64,000 nucleotides of DNA from Bradyrhizobium sp. 138 (GCF_023074075.1 NZ_JADPKT010000016.1:62001-126000), one strand, 5' to 3'. Counted from the stretch's first letter, positions 45,593-54,740 are shown. The notes: generated by a model not told the origin, from the sequence alone. Program-made: numbers and translations.

Positions 45593-45604
45593 TCTCGGAG
45601 CCGC

Positions 45605-46381
45605 TCACACGCTCATCGACATCGATGAGCCAGCCGTTACCGAGGCGGCTTGCCCCTGCCCGCCTTGCCGCTGCATCAATTGCGCGAACAGATCATAGGC
45701 CGAACTCCGCGGGCTGGAGGCGCCCGGCACCGTTGTCGACATCTTGAAGCCGTCGGCATAGGTGACGGTCGTCGTGGTCGAACCGTCGGCAGCTGTCGTC
45801 GTGGTCGAGGTCGAACCACCCTTGGATCTCGACGAGGTATCTGATCCTTCGCCCGAACCGCCGGCACCCTGCGCGTGATGGTGTCCATGGCCGCTCTTCA
45901 GCGCCTTCGACATCTCGTCAAGACTGACGCTGCCGTCGGAGTTCGCATCGAGCTTCGAGAACACGTTATCGGCCTGCGCGAGGTTGGTACCGCCGGCGCC
46001 CAGCGCATCATCGAACTCGGACTTGGTGATGCTGCCGTCACCGTCCGCATCGATCTGCGAGAACAGATCCTTGAGCGCAGCCTCCCGGCCCTTCGATGCC
46101 GAGAACGACGATTTCGGCGAGGCCGCGGTCGCCGAATTGCTCGCGCCGTCGGCCGACTGGCTCTGCGCGGCAAGCAGCGCGCTCATGGTCGCCGGCACGA
46201 TCTGTGGAGGACCGCCTGAGCTGACCAACGAGGTCGTCATGCTGCCCGCGCTGTCGATCGCGAACGGGTTGGTTGCGCCCTGTGAAGCTCCCGCTTTCTG
46301 CGTTGACGAGGACGCCTTCGAGTTCGTCAGCGACTGGATCGCGTCGAGGGCACTCGAGACGGCGCCAAGGGCTAACAACAT
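45605..46381 (-). CDS. EF-hand calcium-binding protein
   Basis: A 258-residue protein with two canonical EF-hand loops, DADGDGSITKSE and DANSDGSVSLDE, about 30 residues apart in the middle of the chain. The flanks are low complexity: Ser/Ala/Gly/Thr-rich with a His run (SGHGHHHAQG) and a Thr run in TSTTTTAADGS. The N-terminus is not a clear signal peptide. The ATG at 46381 has a GGAG site; a TTG at 46417 would add 12 residues. Calcium binding is expected; the partner is unknown. Confidence 0.82.
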   Translation of the reverse strand: MLLALGAVSSALDAIQSLTNSKASSSTQKAGASQGATNPFAIDSAGSMTTSLVSSGGPPQIVPATMSALLAAQSQSADGASNSATAASPKSSFSASKGREAALKDLFSQIDADGDGSITKSEFDDALGAGGTNLAQADNVFSKLDANSDGSVSLDEMSKALKSGHGHHHAQGAGGSGEGSDTSSRSKGGSTSTTTTAADGSTTTTVTYADGFKMSTTVPGASSPRSSAYDLFAQLMQRQGGQGQAASVTAGSSMSMSV

Positions 46382-46635
46382 TGCACAACTCCAACCAATG
46401 CGGCATGCCGCGGCCAATGTTCTGCAGGTGATGTCAGCAAGCGTCGTGCCAGCGCAAAAAGTTCAATGAAATCCGCCGCCGCCACGCCTTGGCCGGCCCG
46501 GGAACACCGGCAATTCGTGCCGGTCGCGGCAGAAATTTCCGCCCACAGGAAGCACGCCTCCTCTGCATTGCCCGCCACGGAGGCCCATGTTAGGCGAGGC
46601 CCATCCTTTCACCGCCGCCACGGGAAAAAAGCGCC

Positions 46636-47337
46636 ATGACCCAAGCCTTCGCCCCCCGCCCCCTGGCAATCGCGCCTTCGATCCTGGCTTCGGATTTCTC
46701 TAGGCTCGGCGAGGAGGTGCGCAGCGTCGACGCCGCTGGCGCGGATTGGATCCATCTCGACGTGATGGATGGTCACTTCGTTCCCAACATTTCCTACGGT
46801 CCCGACGTCATCAAGGCGATGCGCCCACATACAAAAAAGGTATTCGATGCGCATCTGATGATCGCGCCCTGCGACCCCTTTCTCGAGGCCTTTGCGAAGG
46901 CCGGCTGCGACCACATTACCGTGCATGCGGAGGCCGGTCCCCATTTGCACCGCTCACTCCAGGCGATCCGCGCGCTCGGCAAGAAGGCCGGCGTCTCGCT
47001 CAATCCCGGCACGCCGATCAGCACGCTCGAATATGTCCTCGACCTCGTCGACCTCGTGCTGGTGATGTCGGTCAATCCCGGCTTCGGCGGCCAAGCCTTC
47101 ATTCCCGCCGCGATCGGCAAGATCCGCGACATCCGCGCGATGATTGCAGGACGCCCGATCGACATCGAGGTCGATGGTGGCGTCGGTCCCGATGTTGCCG
47201 GCGCACTCGCTGCGGCCGGCGCCAACGCCTTCGTCGCCGGCACATCCGTGTTCAGGGGCGGCACGCAGGAAGCCTACAAGACCAACATCGCCGCGATCCG
47301 CAACGCTGCGCTAGGGGCCCGCGGCGAAGCGATTTGA
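46636..47337 (+). CDS. rpe: Ribulose-phosphate 3-epimerase
   Basis: A 233-residue TIM-barrel epimerase. The metal and substrate ligands are in [32 protein letters not shown] and EVDGGVGP. It interconverts ribulose 5-phosphate and xylulose 5-phosphate in the pentose phosphate and Calvin cycles. The length and all motifs are normal. It is monocistronic as far as can be seen, with three tiny genes downstream. Confidence 0.95.
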   Translation: MTQAFAPRPLAIAPSILASDFSRLGEEVRSVDAAGADWIHLDVMDGHFVPNISYGPDVIKAMRPHTKKVFDAHLMIAPCDPFLEAFAKAGCDHITVHAEAGPHLHRSLQAIRALGKKAGVSLNPGTPISTLEYVLDLVDLVLVMSVNPGFGGQAFIPAAIGKIRDIRAMIAGRPIDIEVDGGVGPDVAGALAAAGANAFVAGTSVFRGGTQEAYKTNIAAIRNAALGARGEAI

Positions 47338-47502
47338 GCTGCATCGAGCGGCGTCCGCGGACGACAGGAAATCCCGCGGCTTTTACGGGTGTTGCAACGC
47401 GCAATGACTAAAATTGCAGTCTTGATCCGTACTCATCCGGACTTCACTGATTCGTGCAAATCACCGCAAGTGACTCCTGCTTGCTTTTGACGGGAGCACA
47501 TC

Positions 47503-47646
47503 ATGACGACGACCCTGGTTTGGACTGGCGTAGCGTTGTGGTTAGCGTTCAATGCGGCGATTGCGGCTCGCAGCCTCTACGTGGCGCGACCGGTGAAGGC
47601 CAAGGCTTCTGCCCGCATCATCCATCTTCATCGTCGCCGGGGCTGA
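47503..47646 (+). CDS. Very small membrane-type protein
   Basis: A 47-residue frame with one hydrophobic helix (VWTGVALWLAFNAAIAARSL, residues 6-25) and a basic tail ending HLHRRRG. GGGAG stands 9 bases before the ATG. It is the first of three small co-directional genes after rpe. The family is not recognised; a single-TM inner-membrane protein with a cytoplasmic basic tail is the simplest reading. Confidence 0.55.
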   Translation: MTTTLVWTGVALWLAFNAAIAARSLYVARPVKAKASARIIHLHRRRG

Positions 47647-47651
47647 GCGCC

Positions 47652-47831
47652 ATGCAATTCGCACTGGTGAAGCGCCAGCCGAAGCGCAGGTGCCGGATCC
47701 CGCGTCGCCCGCATCCCGGCCTCGATTATTTCTTCGGTCGCCTCGAGCGCACCGTCGGCACGCTGGACGACGACGTCGGGCCCACCACGACGGACCTCGA
47801 CCATTCGTTTCCCTCGCAGCGCCGACACTGA
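47652..47831 (+). CDS. Small basic protein of unknown function
   Basis: A 59-residue frame, 5 bases after the previous small gene, with a basic first half (KRQPKRRCRIPRRPHPG) and an acidic second half (LDDDVG, TTDLDHS). It has no TM helix. Close spacing to both neighbours suggests a small operon. The function is unknown and the ribosome site is weak. Confidence 0.45.
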   Translation: MQFALVKRQPKRRCRIPRRPHPGLDYFFGRLERTVGTLDDDVGPTTTDLDHSFPSQRRH

Positions 47832-47855
47832 GACATTCCTTTCCGGATCACCGCC

Positions 47856-48047
47856 ATGAAACCGCACTGCCCGAACTGCCTGAAGGAAATGAGCAAGGCG
47901 TCAGCGTCGCGTAACCTGTTCAATTGCGAGCCCTGCCGCGAGATCATCCAGTATTTCGGCGGCAGCGCGGATCACGGCGAACCCGGCCCGCAATTCTCCT
48001 GGCCGATCCGCCGTAAGCGCGTCGCCCACAACGCCCACGCGGCCTGA
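47856..48047 (+). CDS. Small zinc-ribbon-like protein
   Basis: A 63-residue protein with two Cys-x2-Cys pairs, CPNC and CEPC, 20 residues apart, the pattern of a small zinc ribbon. It lies 24 bases after the previous frame. A possible role is nucleic-acid or protein binding, inferred only from the Cys pattern. Confidence 0.6.
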   Translation: MKPHCPNCLKEMSKASASRNLFNCEPCREIIQYFGGSADHGEPGPQFSWPIRRKRVAHNAHAA

Positions 48048-48072
48048 TCCACCTCTCCAGTCGGCAGCTGGC

Positions 48073-49512
48073 CTATTCCGGCACGTCGCCGGCATCGGAC
48101 TCGCGGACTTCCCCGGCCATCCGCGGCGGCCGCACCACGGTGACGGTGCAGGCCGCTTCCGAGGCCACTTTGGCCGACACGCTGCCGAGCAGCGTGCGCC
48201 TGACCGAGCCCTGCCGCGCGCCGATGATGACGTGGTCGACCTGGTTGACCTCGGCAAACTCCAGGATCGCGGCGGCGGGATCGACCGCCTCCAGCACATG
48301 AGCCGACAGCCGGCTCTCGTCCAGTTTGAGCGGCGTCGCCCAATGCCTGAGCGCCACCAGACGGTCGATATGCTTGTTGGACCCCCGCTCGTCCAGCGTC
48401 CGGTCGATCGCGATCCGGTTCAGCTTGAGCACGTTGACGCAGGCAAGCCGCGCCGACGGCAAGGTGGCGAGGATGCGCTCCGTGGTCACGCGGAGCGCCT
48501 CGTTCAGCTCCGGCGCACCTTCCATCGTGTCGAGCGCGACAGCGAGGATCGGGCTCGACGCGATCTGGGCGGCGACATCGGATTTCGCGCGCGGCGCCAT
48601 GACGCCCAGGTTGAAGCGACGGCGCCAGGCGACGCCGAGGGGGTCGCGTTTGACCCGCTCCGAGCGCGTGGTGAGCTTGACCTGGTCCGGATGTGCGAGC
48701 TCGAAGGCGAGCTGCGACGCGGTCGGATAGCGCCACACCGGCTCGATCTCGAGACAGCGCAACACCACCTCCTGAAGCCAGGGCGGATAGTCGGCGCGCA
48801 AGCTTCGCGGCGGATATGGATCGCGCCACAGCCGGCGCCGCATCGCGCGCAGCGTCTCGCCCTCGCCGAACGGCCGCTCGCCGGTGGTGAAGAAGTACAG
48901 CAGCACGCCGAGCGAAAACAGATCGCTGCGCGGATCGTCGCGCACCCCTGACAGCCGCTCGGGTGCCATGTAGGGCGCGGTGCCGTAAGGCAGGCGGAAC
49001 TCCTCCTGCAACAGATCCGGCAGATGGTTGTGATGCGACAGGCCGTAGTCGATCAGCACCGCCTCGCCGCTCTCGCGGAACATGATGCTGCTCGGCTTGA
49101 TGTCGTGATGAATCACGTTCTGCCGGTGGAGATCAGCAAGCGCGGTCGCGATCCTGGCGACGAGCTGCCGCGCCTCCTCATACGGCAACGGCAGGTCGGG
49201 CAGCCGCTTGTAGAGCGTGGTGCCGCCGATGCGCTCGATCACGACATAGGCTTGATGCGCGAAATCGCCGGTGCCGAAACAGGCCGGGACGTGCGGACCC
49301 GCGAGCCGCGGCAGGATCATCATCTCCATCTCGAACGAGACGATCGCGGCGGGGTCCTCGCCCTCCGACACCCGCGGGATCTTCATCAGCAAGGGCACAT
49401 CGATGCCGGGATGGGTGACCGTCCACAGCGTCGCCATGCCGCCGGCATGAACGCATTCACCGATGGTGTAACCGTCGATCTCCGCGCCGGATTTGACCAG
49501 TGATTTCGGCAT
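48073..49512 (-). CDS. Ser/Thr protein kinase fused to a universal-stress (Usp) domain
   Basis: A 479-residue cytoplasmic protein. The Hanks-type kinase domain (about 12-275) has the Lys in LLMKIPR, the catalytic loop HHDIKPSSIMF (HHD in place of HRD), LIDYGLS (DYG in place of DFG) and APYMAPERLSG. Residues about 325-465 form a UspA-like domain ending in the nucleotide-binding pattern GARQGSVRRTLLGSVSAKV. It is last in a five-gene cluster and lies 6 bases after a metallophosphatase gene, which suggests paired phosphorylation and dephosphorylation. Confidence 0.87.
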   Translation of the reverse strand: MPKSLVKSGAEIDGYTIGECVHAGGMATLWTVTHPGIDVPLLMKIPRVSEGEDPAAIVSFEMEMMILPRLAGPHVPACFGTGDFAHQAYVVIERIGGTTLYKRLPDLPLPYEEARQLVARIATALADLHRQNVIHHDIKPSSIMFRESGEAVLIDYGLSHHNHLPDLLQEEFRLPYGTAPYMAPERLSGVRDDPRSDLFSLGVLLYFFTTGERPFGEGETLRAMRRRLWRDPYPPRSLRADYPPWLQEVVLRCLEIEPVWRYPTASQLAFELAHPDQVKLTTRSERVKRDPLGVAWRRRFNLGVMAPRAKSDVAAQIASSPILAVALDTMEGAPELNEALRVTTERILATLPSARLACVNVLKLNRIAIDRTLDERGSNKHIDRLVALRHWATPLKLDESRLSAHVLEAVDPAAAILEFAEVNQVDHVIIGARQGSVRRTLLGSVSAKVASEAACTVTVVRPPRMAGEVRESDAGDVPE

Positions 49513-49518
49513 CGGCCT

Positions 49519-50259
49519 CTAGCGCCCCTGCGACAGGCGGTCGGCAAGCCAGTGCGGCAGGCCGTTGTCGCGGATCCTGCTCGCTGCGGCCGCGACGTCA
49601 TAAGGCGCGCGGCAATAGGTGATCTGACACGATTCGGTGTCGAACAATACGAAGGCTGCCGACGGATCGCCGTCGCGGGGCTGACCGACCGAGCCGAGCA
49701 CGGCGAGCCATTGCCGTCCGCGCAGCAGCTGCACCGGGACGTCGGTCTTCGGCACGAAACTCGTCATCTTCGCCGTCACCGACATCGAATAGAGCGCGGG
49801 ACGATGGATATGGCCGCAGAAGGTGACATGGGAGGGCGTCGCGATCAGGCTCCTGGCGGCCTCCGCCGTCGATCGGACATAGTGCCAGCGCTGGGGACTG
49901 GAGGCTTCCGAGTGCACAAACAGACGGCCCTCGTCCTCTACCAGCATCGGCAATTCGGCCAGGAACCGCCGCTGCGCGGTGTCAAGCCGGCCGCGGGTCC
50001 ATTCGATCGCGACCTGAGCCTCGGCGTTCATGGTCTCTGCCGAGGAATTGACCGCCTGGTCGTGGTTGCCGCGCACGGCGATGGCACCCTGGGCAACGAG
50101 CTCCATCACGGTATCCACCACCCATTCGGGATCCGCGCCATAACCGACGAAATCGCCGAGCAGGACGAACCGCTCCGCGCCCTTCGCGCGGGCGACTTTC
50201 AGACAGGCCTCGAAGGCCTGCCTGTTGCCGTGGATATCCGAGAAGACAGCTAGGAGCAC
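49519..50259 (-). CDS. Calcineurin-like metallophosphoesterase
   Basis: A 246-residue phosphoesterase. All metal-binding motifs are present: FSDIHGN (DxH), LLGDFVGYGADP (GDxxxxG), RGNHDQ (GNHD) and FCGHIHRP (GHxH). It resembles the YfcE/ApaH-like group and could dephosphorylate a protein, nucleotide or phosphodiester. The kinase-Usp gene follows in 6 bases, so a PPP/kinase pairing is plausible. It starts 118 bases downstream of the channel-type genes. Confidence 0.88.
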   Translation of the reverse strand: MLLAVFSDIHGNRQAFEACLKVARAKGAERFVLLGDFVGYGADPEWVVDTVMELVAQGAIAVRGNHDQAVNSSAETMNAEAQVAIEWTRGRLDTAQRRFLAELPMLVEDEGRLFVHSEASSPQRWHYVRSTAEAARSLIATPSHVTFCGHIHRPALYSMSVTAKMTSFVPKTDVPVQLLRGRQWLAVLGSVGQPRDGDPSAAFVLFDTESCQITYCRAPYDVAAAASRIRDNGLPHWLADRLSQGR

Positions 50260-50377
50260 GCACCCTCCACCCTCAGATTCTTATCGAAAGCCGATAAGGC
50301 CAAATTGAGGGAGGTCAAGAAGATGCGCCAGCGCCGCGCCGTTGACCAGCGCGCCGCTGTCACGGATGGTGAAGGGC

Positions 50378-50983
50378 CTATTGCTCGTCCTTCGGGGGCA
50401 TCCGGGGCGGCGGGATCGGCGTGAACACCGCACCTTGCGCACCGGCGGGCGGGGCGAGGAATTCGCCGGTCGAGGAATCGCCGCCGGTCGTCTCCAGAAT
50501 GGTCTTCGGCGTCACATATTCGCGGACCATGTCGATGAGGCTGCCATCGCCGCCGCCGAAATCGGCGGCGCGGCCGCCTTGCGGATGTCCAAGGGCGATC
50601 TCGTTCTCCGCGGCATGGGTCTTGTCGGCGAGCCTGTCATTGTAGGGCACGCGGAAGGCCCGCGGGATGCCGCTCGGGCGATTGTCCTCATCGAGCTGCT
50701 CGACCCACAGATAGATCGAGCCGGGATCGCCCTGAAGCGAATGCGGCTCGACGATACGGGACTTCAGCAGCTTGAAGGTCGTCGGCAGCCGGTCGGTGCT
50801 GGCCCAGCCGAGCAGGCCGCGCATCTCGGTGAAGCTGACGATGTAGAAGGCGCTGGTCACGACGACGGCGACCGCCTTCAGCGACCAGTGCAGCCGCGCA
50901 TAAACCAGCACGACCAGCAGCAGCGCGCCGATGACGGCGTAGGCGACCGACAGCGTCAGGATGACCGTCTGCAGATCAGTCAC
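50378..50983 (-). CDS. Two-TM protein with Pro-rich C-terminus, unknown function
   Basis: A 201-residue protein with two TM helices (about 5-27 and 33-52) and a soluble C-terminal part with YLWVEQLDEDNRP and a Pro-rich end. Its start overlaps the stop of the one-TM protein by 8 bases, so they are translationally coupled. No family is recognised. The third gene of the channel-type cluster. Confidence 0.7.
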   Translation of the reverse strand: MTDLQTVILTLSVAYAVIGALLLVVLVYARLHWSLKAVAVVVTSAFYIVSFTEMRGLLGWASTDRLPTTFKLLKSRIVEPHSLQGDPGSIYLWVEQLDEDNRPSGIPRAFRVPYNDRLADKTHAAENEIALGHPQGGRAADFGGGDGSLIDMVREYVTPKTILETTGGDSSTGEFLAPPAGAQGAVFTPIPPPRMPPKDEQ

Positions 50984-51662
50984 GGCGCACCCTCTTGGCG
51001 TTGCTGCTCACACCGGTCCTCGGGTCGAGATCGGCGCCGTTGCGCCAGCTGCTGCGGAACGTCTCCAGCAGCGATTTCGGCCGCTGGTCGACATTGACGA
51101 CCTTGCCCTCGGCATCGAGCCGGAACCGCACCGCCGTCTTCTCGTCGCCGGTGTGGTCGAGCGTGAATTTGTTGTCGAACACCACCTGCGCCGTTGGATT
51201 GAGCTTCTGCACCTTCACATTGGCCGTGACGGGTTCGCCTGTCGTCGCCACGAAGTGCGAGACGTTGACGGTGTACTCGCCGGCCACGATGCCGCGCACA
51301 GTGACGATCTCCTCGCGGATGGGCGAGGCGATCTTCTTGCCGGCGACGATGATGAAGTCGTTGGCCCCGCCCCGGTCGTCGCGGTCGAGCGTGAGGAAGC
51401 CGGCCTCGCGGTGACGATACCAGGCAATGTTGCCGGCGGGGTCCTGCACGAACAGGTCGAGATCGTCGGGGTGATTGTCGGGCCAGTCCAGCGTGATCAT
51501 GAACTCCGCCTTGGAGTCGATCTTGCCGTCCTTGGCGTCCGGGGAGACCGCAAGCAGCGCCAGAAAGAACAGGAACGCGATCACCTGGAGCGCCTTGAAC
51601 AGCATCACGCCCAGCGGATCGAACGGCTCCTCGCGCGGATAGAGACCGAAATCATCCATCAT
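50976..51662 (-). CDS. One-TM protein with a periplasmic beta-rich domain, partner of the TolQ-like protein
   Basis: A 228-residue protein. A short cytoplasmic N-terminus is followed by one TM helix at about 20-41 and a periplasmic domain rich in beta-strands, with DDLDLFVQDPAGN, a pattern reminiscent of DUF2135-type domains. The topology matches ExbD/TolR/MotB partners of proton channels. Asp15 in PFDPLGVMLF precedes the helix and could play the part of the channel Asp. There is no OmpA-like peptidoglycan-binding domain. The start overlaps the TolQ-like stop by 4 bases. Confidence 0.75.
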   Translation of the reverse strand: MMDDFGLYPREEPFDPLGVMLFKALQVIAFLFFLALLAVSPDAKDGKIDSKAEFMITLDWPDNHPDDLDLFVQDPAGNIAWYRHREAGFLTLDRDDRGGANDFIIVAGKKIASPIREEIVTVRGIVAGEYTVNVSHFVATTGEPVTANVKVQKLNPTAQVVFDNKFTLDHTGDEKTAVRFRLDAEGKVVNVDQRPKSLLETFRSSWRNGADLDPRTGVSSNAKRVRRD

Positions 51663-52429
51663 GACCGCGCACCAGAACTCTTGCGCTCCAGCACTGGCGT
51701 CACATAGGTCTCGGTCAGTACCACCGCATCCGAGAACACCCGCTGGGTCGCAGCGTCCAGCATGTAGTACTGGATGCGGACCAGGATCGAGCCGACGAGG
51801 CCGGCGAGCGTCGTGTACATCGCGACCGCCATGCCGTCGCTCATCAAGCCCATCGAGGAGCGCATCGCGACCTTGTCGGCCGCGTCCAGCCCCGCGATCG
51901 GCGCCAGCATGATGATGAAGCCGATGATGGTGCCGAGCAGGCCGAGCTTCATCAGCGTGTCCGAGACGAAGGCACCGAATCCGTTGGAGCCGCGCAGCCG
52001 GTCGGCCAGCGTGCGCAGCAGCAGCGTCTGGTCCACCGGACGGTAGTCCTGCGCGGCAGCCTTGGTCACCAGGCTCTCGATGTGATCGCGTACGAGGCCG
52101 CGCGGCAGCGCGCTCGCCCCTGCCTCCAGGGCCTTGCTGCCGCCGGCAGCCGATAGCATCGCCCGGCAGCGCCGCGCCGCGGCCCCTTCACGGGCAATCG
52201 CCCGCGTGCGCAGGAAGCAGTGGCCGCAGGTGACGATGTAGAGCACCGCGATGACGCTCGAAATGTACGTTCGATCCGAGGTCAGCATCAGGTGGATCAG
52301 GCCGAACCGCCATAGCAGCACGACGGCGAAGATCGAAAGCCCGGTGAAGATCATCCAGAACAGCAGCGCACTGCGCTCGGATGGGTCGGCCGTTACAGGC
52401 GCGATCGGTCCAATCGTCATCGAACTCAT
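51659..52429 (-). CDS. MotA/TolQ/ExbB-like proton-channel protein
   Basis: A 256-residue membrane protein with four TM helices (about 22-45, 55-75, 150-172, 185-210). The pattern KLGLLGTIIGFIIML followed by GMAVAMYTTLAGLVGSIL is the conserved core of the MotA/TolQ/ExbB family. The large cytoplasmic loop (about 80-150) is normal for the family. The ATG at 52429 has a GAGGAG site. It is the first gene of a cluster that lacks TonB, TolA, Pal or flagellar neighbours. Confidence 0.82.
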   Translation of the reverse strand: MSSMTIGPIAPVTADPSERSALLFWMIFTGLSIFAVVLLWRFGLIHLMLTSDRTYISSVIAVLYIVTCGHCFLRTRAIAREGAAARRCRAMLSAAGGSKALEAGASALPRGLVRDHIESLVTKAAAQDYRPVDQTLLLRTLADRLRGSNGFGAFVSDTLMKLGLLGTIIGFIIMLAPIAGLDAADKVAMRSSMGLMSDGMAVAMYTTLAGLVGSILVRIQYYMLDAATQRVFSDAVVLTETYVTPVLERKSSGARS

Positions 52430-52628
52430 GCTGCACCGCTCCTCGCCCACGACGATTGGCTTATGAAGATTCCCACCCGATTAGATCAAAGCCGCCGTAT
52501 CAGGTCCAAAGACCCATGCCCAATCCGGCTTGGGAAATTTGCCCGAGCTGCAATCCTGCCATACCCTGCGATTGGCAAGGCGCGGTGGCGTTGTTAGGCT
52601 GAGCTTACCAAACGTTGGGGGTGATCGC

Positions 52629-53999
52629 ATGCGCCTCGTGCTTCAGCTCGTCGCCCGTCTGCTGCTCATCGTGGCACTGTGTCTTGGCGCGGCGACCATA
52701 TGGGCCACATTCGACGCCTATCGCAGCGTCGACCGGGCAACGGCGGCCTCGGCGCAGCGGGTGGCGCAGGCGCTTCAGGCGCTGTATTGGCGCGAGCTCT
52801 TGTTGCGCAGCAGCAGAGCGCGCGAGCATCTCCTGCCGGTTCCGGATTGGCGCACGCTGGAGACGATGAAGCTGATCTCACCCGGCGTCTGCGTCGAGTT
52901 CCAGCCCGCCACGGCATTCGAGAAGCCGCTCTGCGGCCAGAGTGAGGGACTGGGCAAGGCGCCGCCGCGCTGGTTCGCCGCAATCGTGCCGACCTTCCTC
53001 GGCAGCCACGCCGAGGTGGTACGGCCCGTCAGCCCCCGCGCCGCTTCTGCAGGCACCGTGGTCGCGACGCCGGATGCCGCGGCCGCCATCTCGCTCGCCT
53101 GGGAGTATATCCTCAACGTGATCGACGTCGCGCTATTGATGGCGGCGGCGATTGCGCTGCTGGCTTCGCTGGCGATCGCGCATGCCCTGGCACCGGCGCG
53201 CGCGATCGTGACCGCCTTGCAGCGCATGGCGCGCGGACAGTACCGCACCAACCTGCCGCGCTTCCGCTCCATGGAGCTGGCGATGATCGGTAGCGCCGTC
53301 GATGCGCTCGGCGGCCGGCTGGAGGAAGCCACCGAGCAGCGCGCGGCGCTGACGCGGCGCCTGATCGAGATCCGCGACGACGAACGCCGCGCCCTCGCCC
53401 GCGAGCTGCACGACGAGTTCGGGCAGAATCTCTCCGCCATTCTCGCCTTCGCCAACACCATCGAGACGGCGAGCGCGAAGCCAGGCAGGGACCAGGGCAT
53501 CGCGCAGGATGCGCGGATGATCTCGCAGGCCACCCATCATCTGATGGCCTCCCTTCGCGATGCGCTGAAGCGTCTGCGTAACCCCCTGCCCGAGGAGCTC
53601 GGGCTGGAGGTGAGCCTCGTGAATTTGGTGGACAGCTGGCGCTCGCACAGCGCGGCGCGGCCGACGATCCAGCTCGACCTCAGGGGCGACCTCGCCGATA
53701 TCAGCGGGCCGGCCGCCACCACCGCCTATCGGGTCGCGCAGGAATGCCTGACCAACGCACTGCGTCACGGTGCGGCGCGCGAGATCTCGTTGCGCGTCGA
53801 ACGGCGCGCGGGCGAGGACGACGCCCTTCTGATACGCGTCGAGGACGACGGCGGCGGCGACGCGGAGCGCGTCGCGCAATCGGCCGGTTTCGGCCTGACC
53901 GGCATCCGTGAGCGCATCAATGCGGCCGGCGGATCGCTGTCGATCCTGCCCGCCCGCGGCGGCCTCAGTGTCGCCGCCACCATCCCGCTCGCCGCGTGA
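52629..53999 (+). CDS. NarL-type sensor histidine kinase
   Basis: A 456-residue two-TM kinase. TM1 lies at about 5-25, a periplasmic sensor at about 30-165, TM2 at about 170-192, a HAMP-like linker, HisKA_3 with the phospho-His in ARELHDEFGQNL, and a HATPase with QECLTNALRH, VEDDGGG and GFGLTGIRERI. Of the NarX/UhpB type. The ATG at 52629 is preceded by GGGGGTGA. The response-regulator gene follows after 7 bases. Confidence 0.9.
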   Translation: MRLVLQLVARLLLIVALCLGAATIWATFDAYRSVDRATAASAQRVAQALQALYWRELLLRSSRAREHLLPVPDWRTLETMKLISPGVCVEFQPATAFEKPLCGQSEGLGKAPPRWFAAIVPTFLGSHAEVVRPVSPRAASAGTVVATPDAAAAISLAWEYILNVIDVALLMAAAIALLASLAIAHALAPARAIVTALQRMARGQYRTNLPRFRSMELAMIGSAVDALGGRLEEATEQRAALTRRLIEIRDDERRALARELHDEFGQNLSAILAFANTIETASAKPGRDQGIAQDARMISQATHHLMASLRDALKRLRNPLPEELGLEVSLVNLVDSWRSHSAARPTIQLDLRGDLADISGPAATTAYRVAQECLTNALRHGAAREISLRVERRAGEDDALLIRVEDDGGGDAERVAQSAGFGLTGIRERINAAGGSLSILPARGGLSVAATIPLAA

Positions 54000-54006
54000 G
54001 GTTGGA

Positions 54007-54657
54007 ATGAGCGAGGTGGCAGCAACAGGCATCTCCGTGCTGCTGGTCGACGACCATCCGATCGTCCGACAAGGCTATCGGCGCGTGCTGGAGAGCCAGG
54101 GCGACCTCCACGTCGTGGCGGAAGCCGACAACGCCGCGGACGCCTACGGCGCCTTCAAGGCGCATGACCCCGATGTCGTCGTGCTCGACATCTCGATGCC
54201 GGGCGCGAGCGGGCTGGAAGCGATCCGTAACATCCGCGCACGAAGCCCGCGGGCGCGGATCCTCGTTTTCACCATGCATAACGAAGCGGTACTAGTGAAA
54301 GCCGCCTTCGGTGCCGGCGCCAGCGGCTTCGTCACCAAGAGCAGCGAGCCATCGGCAGTCGTAGGTGCAATCCGCAGCGTCGCCCGCGGCGAACGCGCCA
54401 TGAGCGACGACATCGCGCATATCCTCGCCGAGGACAGCCTGTCGACCGGCTCAGTGCTGGATCAATTGGGCGAACGCGAGATCGAGATTTTGCGCCAATT
54501 TGCCGGCGGCGCCACCACCGAGCAGATCGCAGCGCATCTCAATCTCAGCGTGAAGACGGTGCAGAACTATCACTACCTTATCAAGACCAAGACCGGCGCG
54601 CGGACGGATGCGCAGCTGGTGCGCCTTGCGGCGACGTGCGGGCTGACGAGGATCTAG
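54007..54657 (+). CDS. NarL/LuxR family response regulator
   Basis: A 216-residue regulator. The receiver has Asp13/Asp14 in VDDHPIV, the phospho-acceptor in VVVLDISMPG, and a Lys in FVTKSSEP. The GerE-type HTH is in the C-terminal third (LSVKTVQNYHYLIKTKTG). Cognate to the kinase 7 bases upstream. The targets are unknown; the divergent channel-type cluster is a candidate. Confidence 0.92.
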   Translation: MSEVAATGISVLLVDDHPIVRQGYRRVLESQGDLHVVAEADNAADAYGAFKAHDPDVVVLDISMPGASGLEAIRNIRARSPRARILVFTMHNEAVLVKAAFGAGASGFVTKSSEPSAVVGAIRSVARGERAMSDDIAHILAEDSLSTGSVLDQLGEREIEILRQFAGGATTEQIAAHLNLSVKTVQNYHYLIKTKTGARTDAQLVRLAATCGLTRI

Positions 54658-54714
54658 CAGCAGAGCTGCCGCACTGTCCTGTTCCGTTGAAGCTTCTCAA
54701 TACTGAGCGAAATT

Positions 54715-54740
54715 GGAACTGAGACCATCCGGCTCCGGTT
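54715..54740 (+). promoter_or_regulatory. EcfG-type (general stress) promoter candidate
   Basis: GGAAC at 54715-54719 and GGTT at 54737-54740 are separated by 17 bases, close to the alphaproteobacterial EcfG consensus GGAAC-N16/17-CGTT (one mismatch in the -10). It lies 28 bases before the start of the next gene. Confidence 0.45.

Noticed and set aside
51659..52429. ZorA or flagellar MotA identity for the channel protein
   Set aside because: No ZorB/MotB-type peptidoglycan-binding partner, no ZorCD or ZorE genes and no flagellar genes are nearby; only the common channel core is shared.
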